Assembly (NCBI GenBank): GCA_029959085.1 | Contig: JARWIR010000003.1 | Coordinates: 35,699,505 to 35,763,504 of the forward strand | DNA length: 64,000 nucleotides | Direction: 5' to 3' | Source of the DNA: Nemophila menziesii | Lineage: Eukaryota > Streptophyta > Magnoliopsida > Boraginales > Hydrophyllaceae | Part shown: positions 46,061 to 56,467 of the stretch, in pieces | Numbering within the stretch: the first letter of the stretch is position 1 | How the letters are laid out: every line of letters begins with the position of its first letter | Program-made: the position numbers and the translations under genes | Notes under the pieces: model-generated | Databases searched by the model: none | What the model saw: the letters and a program-made list of their open reading frames with translations, nothing else | Told to the model about the DNA's origin: nothing

Positions 46061-48880
46061 AGCGGCTTTCTATCAGAAGTGTTGGGCTACAGTTGGCCCC
46101 TCAGTTTGCTCGATGGTTCGAAAAGCAATCCACACAGGTAGTCTGCCTTCGGGTCTGAATGGTACCCTTATTCATCTCATTCCGAAGGTACCAGACCCGA
46201 ACCGGGTACGCTTACTTCGCCCTATTAGTCTCATTAATTGTCTTGTTAATTTATAATGAAGGCCATGGTCAATAGACTAAGGCCTATTCTGTCTAACATT
46301 ATTGGCCCTTGCCAAAGTAGTTTTTTGCCAGGTCGCTCTACGGTGGATAATGTTGTGCTGGTGCGTGAAGTAGATCATAAGATGCGACATCAACAAGGAG
46401 CAAACGGAATCATGGCAGTCAAAATCGACCTCGCAAAAGCTTATGACAAAATCAGTTGGGATTTCATCAAGGAAACAATTAAGCACTTTGGTTTACCGGA
46501 TAGTTGGGTAAATTTGATTATGTCAAGCATGAAGGAGAACGAAATGCGTGTACTGTGGAATGGATAACCCCTCCAACCGTTTATCCCTCAAAGGGGTATT
46601 CGGCAAGGGGACCCCCTATCACCGTACATCTTCGTTATGTGCATGGAGCGACTATCGATCTTAATACAGGGGCTATGTAATTCAGGGAAGTGGAAGGAGG
46701 TTAAGTTAGGCCGTTATGGTCCAAAATTATCTCATCTTTTCTTCGCGGACGATTTAATCTTGTTTGGTGAAGCTTCTTTAATGCAGGTACAAATAATACA
46801 GGAAACGATGGATATATTTTGCAAAGAAGCTGGACAGACGATTAGTGCTGAGAAGTCTTTGATTTACTTCTCAAAAAACGTGCCGGAACAAACACAAAAA
46901 GAATTAGCGCTTGCGAGTGGGTTCTGCCATAGCTACTCCTTTGGTTCATATCTTGGTGTACCTATCTTATCCGGGAGGCTTCCCAAAGGCTTTTATAAAG
47001 GAATAGTTGAAAAGATGAGGGGAAAATTAGCTACTTGGAAGTCAAAGACACTCTCGTTAGCCGGTCGAATCACGTTAGCAAAATCAGTTCTGAATGCGAT
47101 CCCAATCTATCAAATGCAAGTGTTGAAATTACCTAAATATATATGCAAGGATATCGATAGGGTAGTGAGAGATTTCATTTGGGGTTCCTCTACTTCAGAA
47201 AGGAAAGTTCATTGGATTGCATGGGACCAAGTTTGTAAGCCAAAGAATTGTGGTGGATTAGGAATTCGGAGTGCTGAGAAGTATAATTTGGCCTTGCTAG
47301 CCAAATTGGGTTGGAAGATTATCAATGGTGACCAATCGGTTTTTTGGGTTGAACTATTCAGAAATAAGTATTTCAAGAACGGAATATTTAATCGGGTGTT
47401 AAATGGGTCGGAATCAAACGTGTGTAAAGCAATTGTTGCTGGAATTCACGCTATTCGGAATGGCATAGTTCTTCGAGTGGAAGATGGGATCTCGAAAGCA
47501 TCTTGGAAGTCTGAGAATTCAGGCTTCTTTACGGTGAAATCCGCGTTCATGAATTTGGAAGAATGCGATTTGGATAATTCTTTTGACTAGAATAAAATAT
47601 GGGAGCTAAAAGTTTCACAAAAGATACGAGTTTTCTTTTGGCGAATTGCTCTTAATAGAGTCTCCACAGCTGAAAATCTATACAATCGGAACATTATCGA
47701 TTCAATGAAGTGTAGCATCTGTGGGGCTGAAAGGGAAGACACCTGTCATATTTTTCTAAAATGTATCTTACCTTCCCGTATTTGGAATTTATTGGGTCTC
47801 TTTTCAGGTGATGAACAAGGATTTGGCGCTGCTAATCCACTGAATTGCAACGCTACTGGAGCTGGGAAATTGAGCCGCGCAGCTGGAGCAGGAGGTCCAC
47901 TTCTACTGGACCGCTGGAGCATGGCGAACAGGGACCGTGTTCACCTCAAATCACTGAACGAAACATGGGAGCAGCACCGAGGAGACTGGAGACCAGCTGC
48001 AAACCGTGAGCAGCTACCGGAATCAGCGAATGGACCTGCTTCTTCTGCTGCAGAATCTGTTCGAGCCTGGATCTCAGGCCATCTATCATCAAAAGCGAAA
48101 ATTGCAGGCTTTGAGTGGTCTTACATCTTCTCAGCCGTGGTTTGGATAGTATGGACTAAAAGGAACCAACTTATCTTCAAAGAAATAAGCAATATACCAC
48201 ATATACTAGAGGTAGAAAGAGAGATTATCAAGTTAGCTAGTAATTTCATATTAGTTTGGGGTAAATGCACCGAAGGAGGTATAACTAGAGTGGCTACTAA
48301 TGTTATGGTTAGATGGGTAAAACCGTGTAATGGAATGAAGTTGAACATCGATGGATGCTTCATGAACAAGGAAAAAAGAGCAGGGATAGGGGGTATTTTG
48401 AGAGATAGATACGGATCTTGTATAGCGGGTTTTACGGGTCTGTGTACTTTTGATTCACCCTTCGTCTCTGAACTTTGTGCATTACTATTTGGCCTTAGAT
48501 GGGCTACTAGTAAAGGTTATATAGACATTGTCGTTGAAACAGATTCGGAGGAGCTCCATGCGCTAGTGAAGGGCGGTGGGAGCTCAACTCACTTTGAGAG
48601 GGACTCGGGGAAGTTCCATGCGCTAGTGAAGGGCGGTGGGAACTTAGGAAGTCGCCATGTTTCAATGATTCGTGATTGTTGTGCCATTCTGTGCAAATTC
48701 CAAAAGATTGAGCTATTTCATATATTTCGCGAAGCCAATAGTTGTGCGGATAAATTAGCTAAAGAAGGGGTAAAAATGTTTTCTCAACCAGTGGATTTTG
48801 TGGATCCTCCCGATTACCTGAACTACTTCATTAGAAAGGACAGGAATGAATGTGCAACTGCTAGAGTTGTACTAGAGTAA
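46061..48880 (+). pseudogene. L1 ORF2 (RT, zf-RVT, RNase H), few lesions
   Basis: RT motifs in order: FYQKCWATVGP (46067), HLIPKVPDPNRVRLLRPISL, SSFLPGRSTVDNVV (~46320), RQGDPLSPYIF (~46600), FFADDLILFG (~46740), then SLAGRITLAKSVLNAIP (~47060). zf-RVT is CSICGAEREDTCH (~47710), and RNase H runs from LNIDGCFMN (~48340) through ETDSEELHALVKG (~48538) to FREANSCADKLAKEG (~48725). Lesions: a frameshift near 46250, a TAA at ~46566 and a TAG at 47588-47590 where Trp is expected. Between zf-RVT and WIVWTKRN is an Ala/Gly-rich insert (~47820-48080). The RNase H domain holds a 57-bp tandem duplication (48544-48657) that repeats HALVKGGG in frame. Confidence 0.88.
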
Positions 48881-48958
48881 TAAGAGCTTTTGCTTTCTTT
48901 GTATGTTTTTCATTATTCTCAACGGCTTTCAAAGCCTCTCATGTATGAAAAAAAAAAA
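46061..48958 (+). mobile_element. 5'-truncated L1 LINE with poly-A and target duplication
   Basis: AACTCCATTTATTT precedes the 5' truncation point (ending at 46060) and reappears after the A-run (48947-48958) as CTCCATTTATTT ending at 48970, a duplication of 12-15 bp. The body is the L1 ORF2 from within RT to the end. The short 3' UTR contains TAATAAGAGC before the A-run. Confidence 0.9.
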
Positions 48959-49020
48959 CTCCATTTATTTCTATCCAAGAATGATCGAATCTGTTGTATA
49001 CAAATAAAGTTACGTAGGAA

Positions 49021-49110
49021 ACAAATACCAATGTATTTGGACTATAAAGTGTCACTTAACATACAAAACAAATACCAATGTATTAGGACTATAAAGTGTC
49101 ACTATTGAAG
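49021..49110. repeat. 47-bp tandem duplication
   Basis: ACAAATACCAATGTATT.GGACTATAAAGTGTCACT starts at 49021 and again at 49068, nearly identical. It lies in the spacer between a LINE and the vicilin promoter. Confidence 0.8.
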
Positions 49111-49264
49111 ATAACTAGTTGTATTTAGACTAAAGGCTATCACATATAGAGTACTTGCCAAAACATCTTCGTACGTCATCGTTCACAAAATACGTCAGTC
49201 AGTTTTTATCAAAACTTTCCGACTTCATCTTATTTGTATTCACTTAAACGCAGCGAGTCGAATC

Positions 49265-49357
49265 GCCACGTAACTTGAAAGTTTCCACGTTGCATCATCC
49301 ATGCAAAACATGCAAAATTTGATCTCTATCTTTCACTCCATTTCAAACGCTATATAG
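49265..49357 (+). promoter_or_regulatory. seed-type promoter: ACGT cores, two RY motifs, TATA
   Basis: Upstream of the vicilin start are CCACGTAA (49267) and CCACGTTG (49286), then two CATGCA RY cores (49300-49305 and 49309-49314) and a TATATAG box at 49351-49357, about 90 bp before the ATG. RY motifs bound by ABI3/FUS3-type B3 factors together with ACGT cores bound by bZIP factors are the known code of seed storage genes. Expression in maturing seed is inferred. Confidence 0.75.
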
Positions 49358-49444
49358 TACCGTCCTGGTTCTTCTTCTTCATCATAATCAAATAATACAT
49401 TATATAAGAATAAGAGTCATCATATTATCAAATATCTAGTAAAT

Positions 49445-51277
49445 ATGTTGTTCAAAATCAAACAGCTTCCTTTGTTACTTTTTGCATTGTTAGTGGTCTT
49501 CGCAGCCTTAATAGCTTCAGCTACAGAAAGGGAAGGCAGACAGGGTGGAGAAGGAGAAAGAGAAAAACAGAGGGAAGAGCAAGAGGATAATCCTTACATC
49601 TTTGAGAATCAACATTTCTCTACACCATTTGAGAGTCAACATGGAAGACTTCGTACACTTCAGAGGTTCACAGAGAGATCCGAGCTTCTTCGTGGCATCG
49701 AAAACTATCGATTAAGCATATTTGAAGCTGAACCTCAAACTTTCATTTTACCAAGTCACTGGGATGCTGAGGTCATCTCCTTCGTTCTCAACGGTAAATC
49801 ATACTTAATTAATTCCTTAATATATTGATTGATTAATTACATGAAATTGATGAATATATAATTGTTTATAGGACGAGGAAGTGCAAGCTGTATTCGGGAA
49901 GAGAAGAGGGAAAGCTTTAATTTTAGACGTGGAGATATTGTGAGGATTCCCGCTGGAACTACAACTTATCTCATTAACAGTGATGACAACGAGAAACTCA
50001 TCATAGCTAACCTTATTCAGCCTGTTTCAACTCCAGGCCGTTTCGAGGTACTAAATTACCTAATTAATTAATTGATTATTTGCTATTTTTTACATAATCG
50101 TACCTCAAGGACCAATTTTTCAATGAAATTAAATTTTCTGTGTGTTGCAGGCTTTCTATGGTGCTGGCGGGGAAAATCCAGAATCATATTACAAGGTCTT
50201 CAGCAATGACATCCTTAAAGCTGCTTTCAGTGTGAGTTATAAGGCTTAATAATAATAAATATTTTTCACTAAAATCAATATTAATTTTAGTAGCTGATTT
50301 TGATTTTTATACTTTGGTGAATTAGTGGGAGGACTTTGAATCCGAAAAGTTTTTCGGACAACAAAAGCAAGGGGTGTTCATTAAAGCTTCTAAGGAGCAA
50401 ATAAGGGCTTTGAGTCTGAATGAAGAAAGTGGTAAAACTGAAAGAACTATCAACATCTTCCAGGAACGTCCATCACTAGAAAACCAATATGGCCGACTTC
50501 ATAGAGTCAGACCGGAAGACCATCGCCAGTTACAACACCTCGACATTGGCGTTTATTATCTTAATATCACTCAAGTAAATTAATTGTTTCACCCTTAAGA
50601 TAGAGAATTTCCTTTCTTGTCTACATATTTTAGAAACTAATAACTGTTAACTTGGTTGTGTAGGGTGGTATGTCAGGACCAACATATGACTCCAAAGCAA
50701 CCAGAATAGTCGTAGTTGTTAAAGGAGAAGGTTACTTCGAAATGGCATCTCCTGACTTGTCTTCACAATCTGGTAAGAGTCAAGGACATGAGGGATCTCA
50801 AGAGCAAAGCAGGAGTGGTAACATACGGTACCAGAAGGTTAGCGCACATCTAAAACATGGTACGGTACTTGTTATCCCGGCCGGATATCCTATTGCCACG
50901 GGGGCTTCGAATAATCAGAATATTGAACTGCTTGTCTTTAGTGTTAACGCCCGAAACAACCAAAGGGTCCCTCTTGCAGGTAAAATTTTGACCTATGTAT
51001 ATATATACATATTATATATCTAGTAAGTCACAATACGGATGTACGGATGCTGGTCTAGCATAATTTAGCCCCTGGCCTGCAAATATCTTTTAATAATAGT
51101 TACTTTTTGGTTATTATTGCAGGGAGGAAGAATGTGGTGAAATATTTCCATAACGAAGCGAAAGAGCTGGCGTTTGGTGTGCCTTCAAGAGAAGTTGATC
51201 AAGTGTTTAATAGCCAACAACAAGAAGACTTCTTTAAGGGACCAAGTAAGCAACACGAGGGGCGTGCTGATGAATGA
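49445..51277 (+). CDS. vicilin-type 7S seed storage globulin, 441 aa
   Basis: A nutrient reservoir protein of seed protein bodies, secreted through the ER to storage vacuoles and assembled as trimers of double cupin barrels. Six exons joined by GT-AG introns: 49445-49793, 49872-50047, 50151-50231, 50326-50574, 50664-50979, 51123-51277 (stop TGA). The six-exon layout is typical of vicilins. An N-terminal signal peptide has the hydrophobic core LLLFALLVVFAALIASA. A short Glu/Arg/Gln-rich segment follows, then cupin 1 (SELLRGIENYRLSIFEAEP, DIVRIPAGTTTYLIN) and cupin 2 (GPTYDSKATRIVVVVKGEGY, GTVLVIPAGYPIATG) with a polar SSQSGKSQGHEGSQEQ loop. The C-terminus keeps ELAFGVPSREVDQVF. It lacks the long Cys-rich N-terminal extension seen in some vicilins. 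AATAAA lies at 51382. No lesions seen. Confidence 0.93.
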
Positions 51278-51381
51278 GTTGAGAAATGTAAATTGAGTTT
51301 GTTTTGCTCACGTTTAAATAACTCAGTTTTTCTGAGAATAATGTATCTATGTTTCAGCTTGTAAAATAGTGTTTTGACATG

Positions 51382-51387
51382 AATAAA
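51382..51387 (+). terminator. vicilin polyadenylation signal
   Basis: AATAAA about 105 bp after the vicilin stop, within TGAATAAAACTGAG. Confidence 0.6.
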
Positions 51388-51733
51388 ACTGAGCCCCATT
51401 CTACGAGGCCCTTCTCCCCATATTATTTATTTATTTATTTTTGTCAAAAATAGTTTATTACTTACTAATCTTTTGTTATATTTATGTGATGGATGTGATG
51501 TAATTCGTTTATAGAATTGAAGATTCAAATAATAATATTATGTAATTACATTTCTATTCATAATATTGATCGGATAACATATCATATACACTATTATCTT
51601 CCGATTATATTTACAAATACATTGACCTTATATATATACAAAATCTCCAACTAAGTAACTACATTCTTGTCATGAGATAAATTATATGATATTCCTGGTT
51701 GGAGTTTCATTCATTGAAAGTGTCCAAACCAAT
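51388..51733. other. convergent intergenic spacer
   Basis: About 350 bp of AT-rich sequence between the 3' ends of the vicilin and ammonium transporter genes, which face each other. No ORF. Confidence 0.7.
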
Positions 51734-53275
51734 CTATGCAAATCCAAGATCAAGAGTTTTGTTGTCATCCTCATCGAGGTCATTGTGGAGTGCATAAGCA
51801 GATTCACCATGAACCGTTGAATCACCACTGTTTAAAACTGAATCTTTGAACCGTAATGGAACCACAAGCCTAATTAATATACAAATAATGCTTGTGATTA
51901 TTATGTTTATGACTATAATAAACATCATTCCTAGAATTTGAATACCCATTTGAGTTAACCCATCTTTAACGCGGCCTGTTTGGATTGCATATGCGAGACC
52001 AATGTAATGTTGCCAATCCTCAACGTTGAAAAAAAGTCGATTTAGTTTAGGCTCTGCGAAGACTCCAGTTAAAAGGCCACCTAAGCAACCTGCAATTGTG
52101 TGTGTATGGAGTACTCCTAAAGTATCATCCACTTTTTGAAGGATACTTATTTTCTTCTGGAGGATCATCATTGTATACCATGGTATGCTTCCTGATACTA
52201 TTCCCATTATTAGTGCAGCCCAACCCTGTACCACACCTGTTTTAACATTCATATATACAAGTCATATTTCGTACAACATTCAGGGGCTATGGTGCAATTT
52301 TCACATCATACTAACCTGCAGCTGGGGTAATACAAACTAGACCGGTGATAATGCCTTGTGTTGCACCAAGAACAGATGGTTTCTTAAAGAATATCATGTC
52401 AAGAGCTAGCCAAGTGAGCAAACTTGTAGCAGTGCATACATGTGTGTTAAGGACAGCCATAGATGCACCCACGCTCGCAGCAAAGGGCCCACCTCCATTA
52501 AATCCTGTCCATCCCATCCATAATAGTCCTGCTCCTGTTATCATCGACAACATGTTGTTTGGGATAAATGTTACTCGATCCCTATCCGACCTTGGTCCAA
52601 CCTATCATCATTTTTCATGTTTTAATTTTCAAATATAATTAGAGATAAGTTAAAGAAATGATTATTATGGAATATAAAAATTACCCAATAAGCAGCAGTA
52701 AAACCAGCAGTTCCAGCAGAAACATGAATAACAAAACCACCTGCATAATCAATAACTCCCATTCGAGCCAACCAACCATCGGGACACCAAACACTGTAAG
52801 CACCGATTGTGTAAGAAAAAGTCAACCACATTGGCACAAACAACATCCATGCCCGAAAGTTCATCCTCCCGAGCAATGCCCCAGCAATCAATATTAATGT
52901 AATTGCTGCAAATACAAATTGAAAATAAACCATTGTTGCATTTGGAAACGACCCTGCAAATGCTTTTGACAGTAAGAACTTTTGATCCAAAGCCACGTTT
53001 GGTATTCCAAGAAATGGGAACCATCGATCACCAAATGACATTCTATAAGCCCATCCAACCCAACATACCATCACGGCTGCAAAGGCGTATAAGGCCATGA
53101 AAGCCGAGTTCACGGCCCATTTCTTTTTAACAATGCTTCCGTATAAGAGAACAAGCCCAGGAACACTTTGGAGACCGACAAGTGTAGCTGCAGTTAGCTG
53201 CCATGCGTTATCGCCTTTGTTCATCCAGTCTGGGCTTGCCTCATTAGTCATCAGGTTCATCGGAAATTGATCCAT
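51734..53275 (-). CDS. AMT2-like: ammonium transporter, AMT2-type subfamily, 459 aa
   Basis: A membrane channel-type transporter moving ammonium across the plasma membrane as a trimer. Three exons on the minus strand: from ATG at 53275 to 52685, 52601-52316, 52236-51734, with GT-AG introns of 83 and 79 bp. The family signature is clear: [17 protein letters not shown], then AAYW split by intron 1 from VGPR. The twin pore histidines are present in VIHVSAG and VLHTHTIAG, with the Phe gate region [34 protein letters not shown] and the C-terminal HGESAYAL are typical of plant AMT2-type (MEP-like) rather than AMT1 proteins, and the relative ...[21 protein letters not shown] suggests the AMT3/AMT4 branch. 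The frame is open upstream to a GTG at 53311, but the ATG at 53275 gives the normal length. No lesion seen. Confidence 0.92.
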
Positions 53276-53387
53276 TTCGCCGGAGATTGATGATATCAAC
53301 CTCGGTGTCACACTGTCACGGACTAGAGGGTTGGCACTACCAACAACGACAACGATGGTAGACGAGTTTATAAAAAGGTTAGGAGGA

Positions 53388-53398
53388 CTATTTATAAA
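53388..53398 (-). promoter_or_regulatory. TATA box of the ammonium transporter
   Basis: On the minus strand TTTATAAATAG lies about 115 bp upstream of the chosen ATG, the only strong TATA match nearby. Confidence 0.55.
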
Positions 53399-53756
53399 GA
53401 AAAAATTGAATGGTGCTTAAATATAATTCCTCAAATTTGTGTCAAACTTGACAGAGATATTTACGCTCTCCATGGATGTAGGAGCCCTATAAATGTTTGA
53501 TAAATTGTTTGAAGTTGATCGGTTCTTACTTTAAACTACTAATATTTGTTCATAAAGATTCAATATTTGCGGTTAAATACTATAATATTCCATATAATTA
53601 ATGCTTATATATATATATATATATGAGACATGTGCAACTTACCACACTAATCAAAATGTTAAAATGATACTTATATAATATACGCAAATTATATTTATTC
53701 GCGGATTGAGTATGCTAAAAAAACAATCTTTTAAAATCAGTTTGTTAAAGAGATAT
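53399..53756. other. upstream region, no gene seen
   Basis: AT-rich, with an (AT)n run at 53607-53624. Presumably holds transporter promoter elements that I cannot identify. Confidence 0.45.
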
Positions 53757-53764
53757 AGTATATA

Positions 53765-54336
53765 GGATGGCAATGGTTATGGTTAAAAATCGAAACCGAT
53801 AATAACCGAACCGATTAAAAACCGAATTATATAACCGTGGTAAAAACCATTAGGTTATGGTTTTGAAAAGTGCAACCGGTGGTTAAAACCGTTAGGTTAT
53901 GGTTTTTGATAAAAATAAAACCGAAAAACCAAAAACCGTTTATTATCGTATATATTTTCAAATTTTATAATAACTTAGGTTAAATTAGATATATTGAAAT
54001 TCTAAAATCAAAATCAAAATATTAGATTTAACCAAATAAATAATAAATATGCAATTTAATCAAATGTCAACACAATTTTTTATAAACCTTGTAGTTTTCT
54101 TTTATATGTGTGGTTTTATTTTATGAGATTTAATATATTTATTAAATTATCATTTGAATATGGTTAAAAACCACAAAACCGTTTAAAAAACCGAAACCGA
54201 ACAATACGGTTATGGTTTTAAAAAATGAAACCGATGGTTTAAACCGTTAGGATATGGTTTTCAATTATAAAAACGGTTATGGTTATGGTTATGGTTTTTG
54301 GAATTTTTGTAAAAAAACGATCCGTTGCCATCCCTA
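53765..54336. mobile_element. hAT-like MITE rich in AACCGTTATGGTT repeats
   Basis: Left end GGATGGCAATGG and inverted right end TAGGGATGGCAACGG, flanked by AGTATATA on both sides (53757-53764 and 54337-54344), an 8-bp duplication as in hAT. The interior repeats AAACCG, GGTTATGGTT and AAAACC words in both orientations, so it could fold on itself. No ORF. Confidence 0.7.
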
Positions 54337-54514
54337 AGTATATAGTAATAATAGTAACATTTTGTTCCGTTAATTATATTTATTCCCTATCTTCTTCACA
54401 AATTAAGAAATATAAAAATAATACTTTTCAATTAAAATATAACAATTATAGTATATAGTAACACTTTGTTTCTAACCCGTTCATAATCACAATTTAAGAA
54501 ATATAACAGTTATA

Positions 54515-56467
54515 CTCTTTTTTATTACATAAAGGTCCAAAGACCCTGAAGAAAGAAAAAAATTCTATAAGAGTTAAATAACTATCTAGAATTATTCTAG
54601 GAGTCGTCTATCCATAGCGGTCCCGAACTAGTAGGCGCCAAAGACCATCTGGGGGATCTCTATGACCGGCCCATCTTTGTTTTGCACTCCGAACTTCGCC
54701 AACCAATCCGCACAACAAATTACTTCACGGAAACTCTAAACCACCTCGAAACCCGTGTTATCTTTTAAAATATTTTGACAATCTCTAATAATATCGCTCG
54801 AGAATCCTCTTGAGTTCACATCGCCCTTCAGTAGCGCATGCAGCTCACACGAGTCTGTCTCGGTGACGAGATTATTCTCTTCGCGTTGCACCGCCATCTT
54901 AAGCCCAAAATGAAGTGCTAGAACCTCCGCCTCGAAAGGTGTACGTGCGACACAACAACCGGCGAAATCCCCTAGGTACTCACCCTTTACGTTACGAAAC
55001 AATTCGCCAGCTCCACCCGAAGCTTTGCTCATATCGAATGAGCCATCTATGTTGAGCTTAACTCCGGCACTTGGCTTTGACCATTTAACAAGCACGCTTC
55101 TCAAAGAAATAATAAGACCCCCATCTCGCTCAATACCCCACGCTCTAACGTAATCTGTAGCCAAGACCCTACTCAATGCTATTAACTCGTTAGCGAACTT
55201 GACTCGAGCTTCGCTATCAAAGATCTGCTTATTCCAACACGTCCAAATGATCCAAACTGCTGCTGCTAGCCATGTGTGCCTCTCAATACCGTTGACCAAT
55301 ACCTTACTAGAAAATAATTTAGTCCACCATTTATTTCTGTCAAAAACCGCTGATGGTGCCAAGCTTTTTGTAGGTTCACTCGAGCCTGGATTCCGCCGCG
55401 CTGTACCAGTGCTGGTGCCCCCATGATGTTGTCTTGTGTCACTGATGACCCTTCCCGAAGCAATATCTGATCCCACACGAGAGCATGTCCTCCTTCTAGT
55501 ACCAGGACAAGGTCTACCATCACCCCTAGTGTACTCGTCTCCACCATTTCGCGAACTAGGATCTTGAGCATTTATTAATTGCAAATCAGTCCTTGCATAA
55601 TATTTCCTCAAATCCCTGTACGCGCTGCACTCTTGGAAGAGATGCAAAGCTGTTTCAGCAGCTCCACCACAACTTGGACAAACTGACTCATCACCCATGC
55701 CTCTCCCCCACTAGGTTACCTCGAGTAGGAAGCCGCTCCCAAACGCAACGCCAAAGCAACACCTTTACCTTTTGTGGGCATTTTAATTTCCAAACCAAGT
55801 CCCGATTAAAATACGAAACATCCCCTTCTTGAGTTAGAACATGGTAAGCCGAACGAACCGAAAACATACCAGATGATTCAAGCCTCCATGAATAATTTCT
55901 TTCCACTCCATTCAGCACCTCGGTCACACCACGCTGCAACACATCACACCCAGCTATGATATTTTTACACATTCTGGAATCGGATAATTTAACTCCTCTC
56001 CCAAGTAAGTCCCCATGGAAATATTTCTGATTAAACACCGATACCCACAAGGTCGGATCTCCCTGAAGGACTCTCCACCCTAGTTTCGCCAGAAGGTCTC
56101 TATTATAGTCACGCGCATTTCGGATCCCAAGTCCTCCACGCTTCTTGGAATGACAAATTTTATCCCATGATAACAGTGAATTTTACGCCCCTCCTACGAA
56201 GAACCCCATATAAAGTCTCTAATGACCCGATCAATTTCATCACAGACATATTCAGGAAACTTCATGGTTTGCATCATATACGTCGGTATAGCAGATAAAA
56301 CCGACTAAGCAAGAGTAATTCTCCCGGCCATAGAAAGATTATGGCTTTTCCAATTGGGAAGTTTACTCCTCATGCTTACTATAACACGACAAAAAAAAAC
56401 CCTAGGTAGCCTTTGTGATCTTATAGGAGTACCCAAGTAGACTCCCAACGAATCGCTAAGTGTAAAC
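54515..56467 (-). pseudogene. L1 LINE ORF2 fragment, cut by the gypsy element
   Basis: On the minus strand from 56467: GVYLGTPIRSQRLPRVFF and SMAGRITLA (end of RT), WVSVFNQKYFHGDLLGRGV (~56050), zf-RVT CPSCGGAAETALHLFQEC (~55685), AAAVWIIWTCWNKQIFD (~55265), RNase H LNIDGSFDMS (~55055), ETDSCELHALLKGD (~54870) and REVICCADWLAKFG (~54710), ending near 54600. Frame breaks occur at ~56290, ~55690 and ~54735. A short A-run ends near 54515. It belongs to the same lineage as the LINE at 46061-48958, with a different Arg/Gly/Ser-rich insert after zf-RVT. The 5' side is interrupted at 56468 by an LTR; the rest must lie beyond the window. Confidence 0.8.

Noticed and set aside
52345..53100. Plus-strand ORFs opposite the ammonium transporter
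   Set aside because: Antisense shadows of transporter exons and introns.
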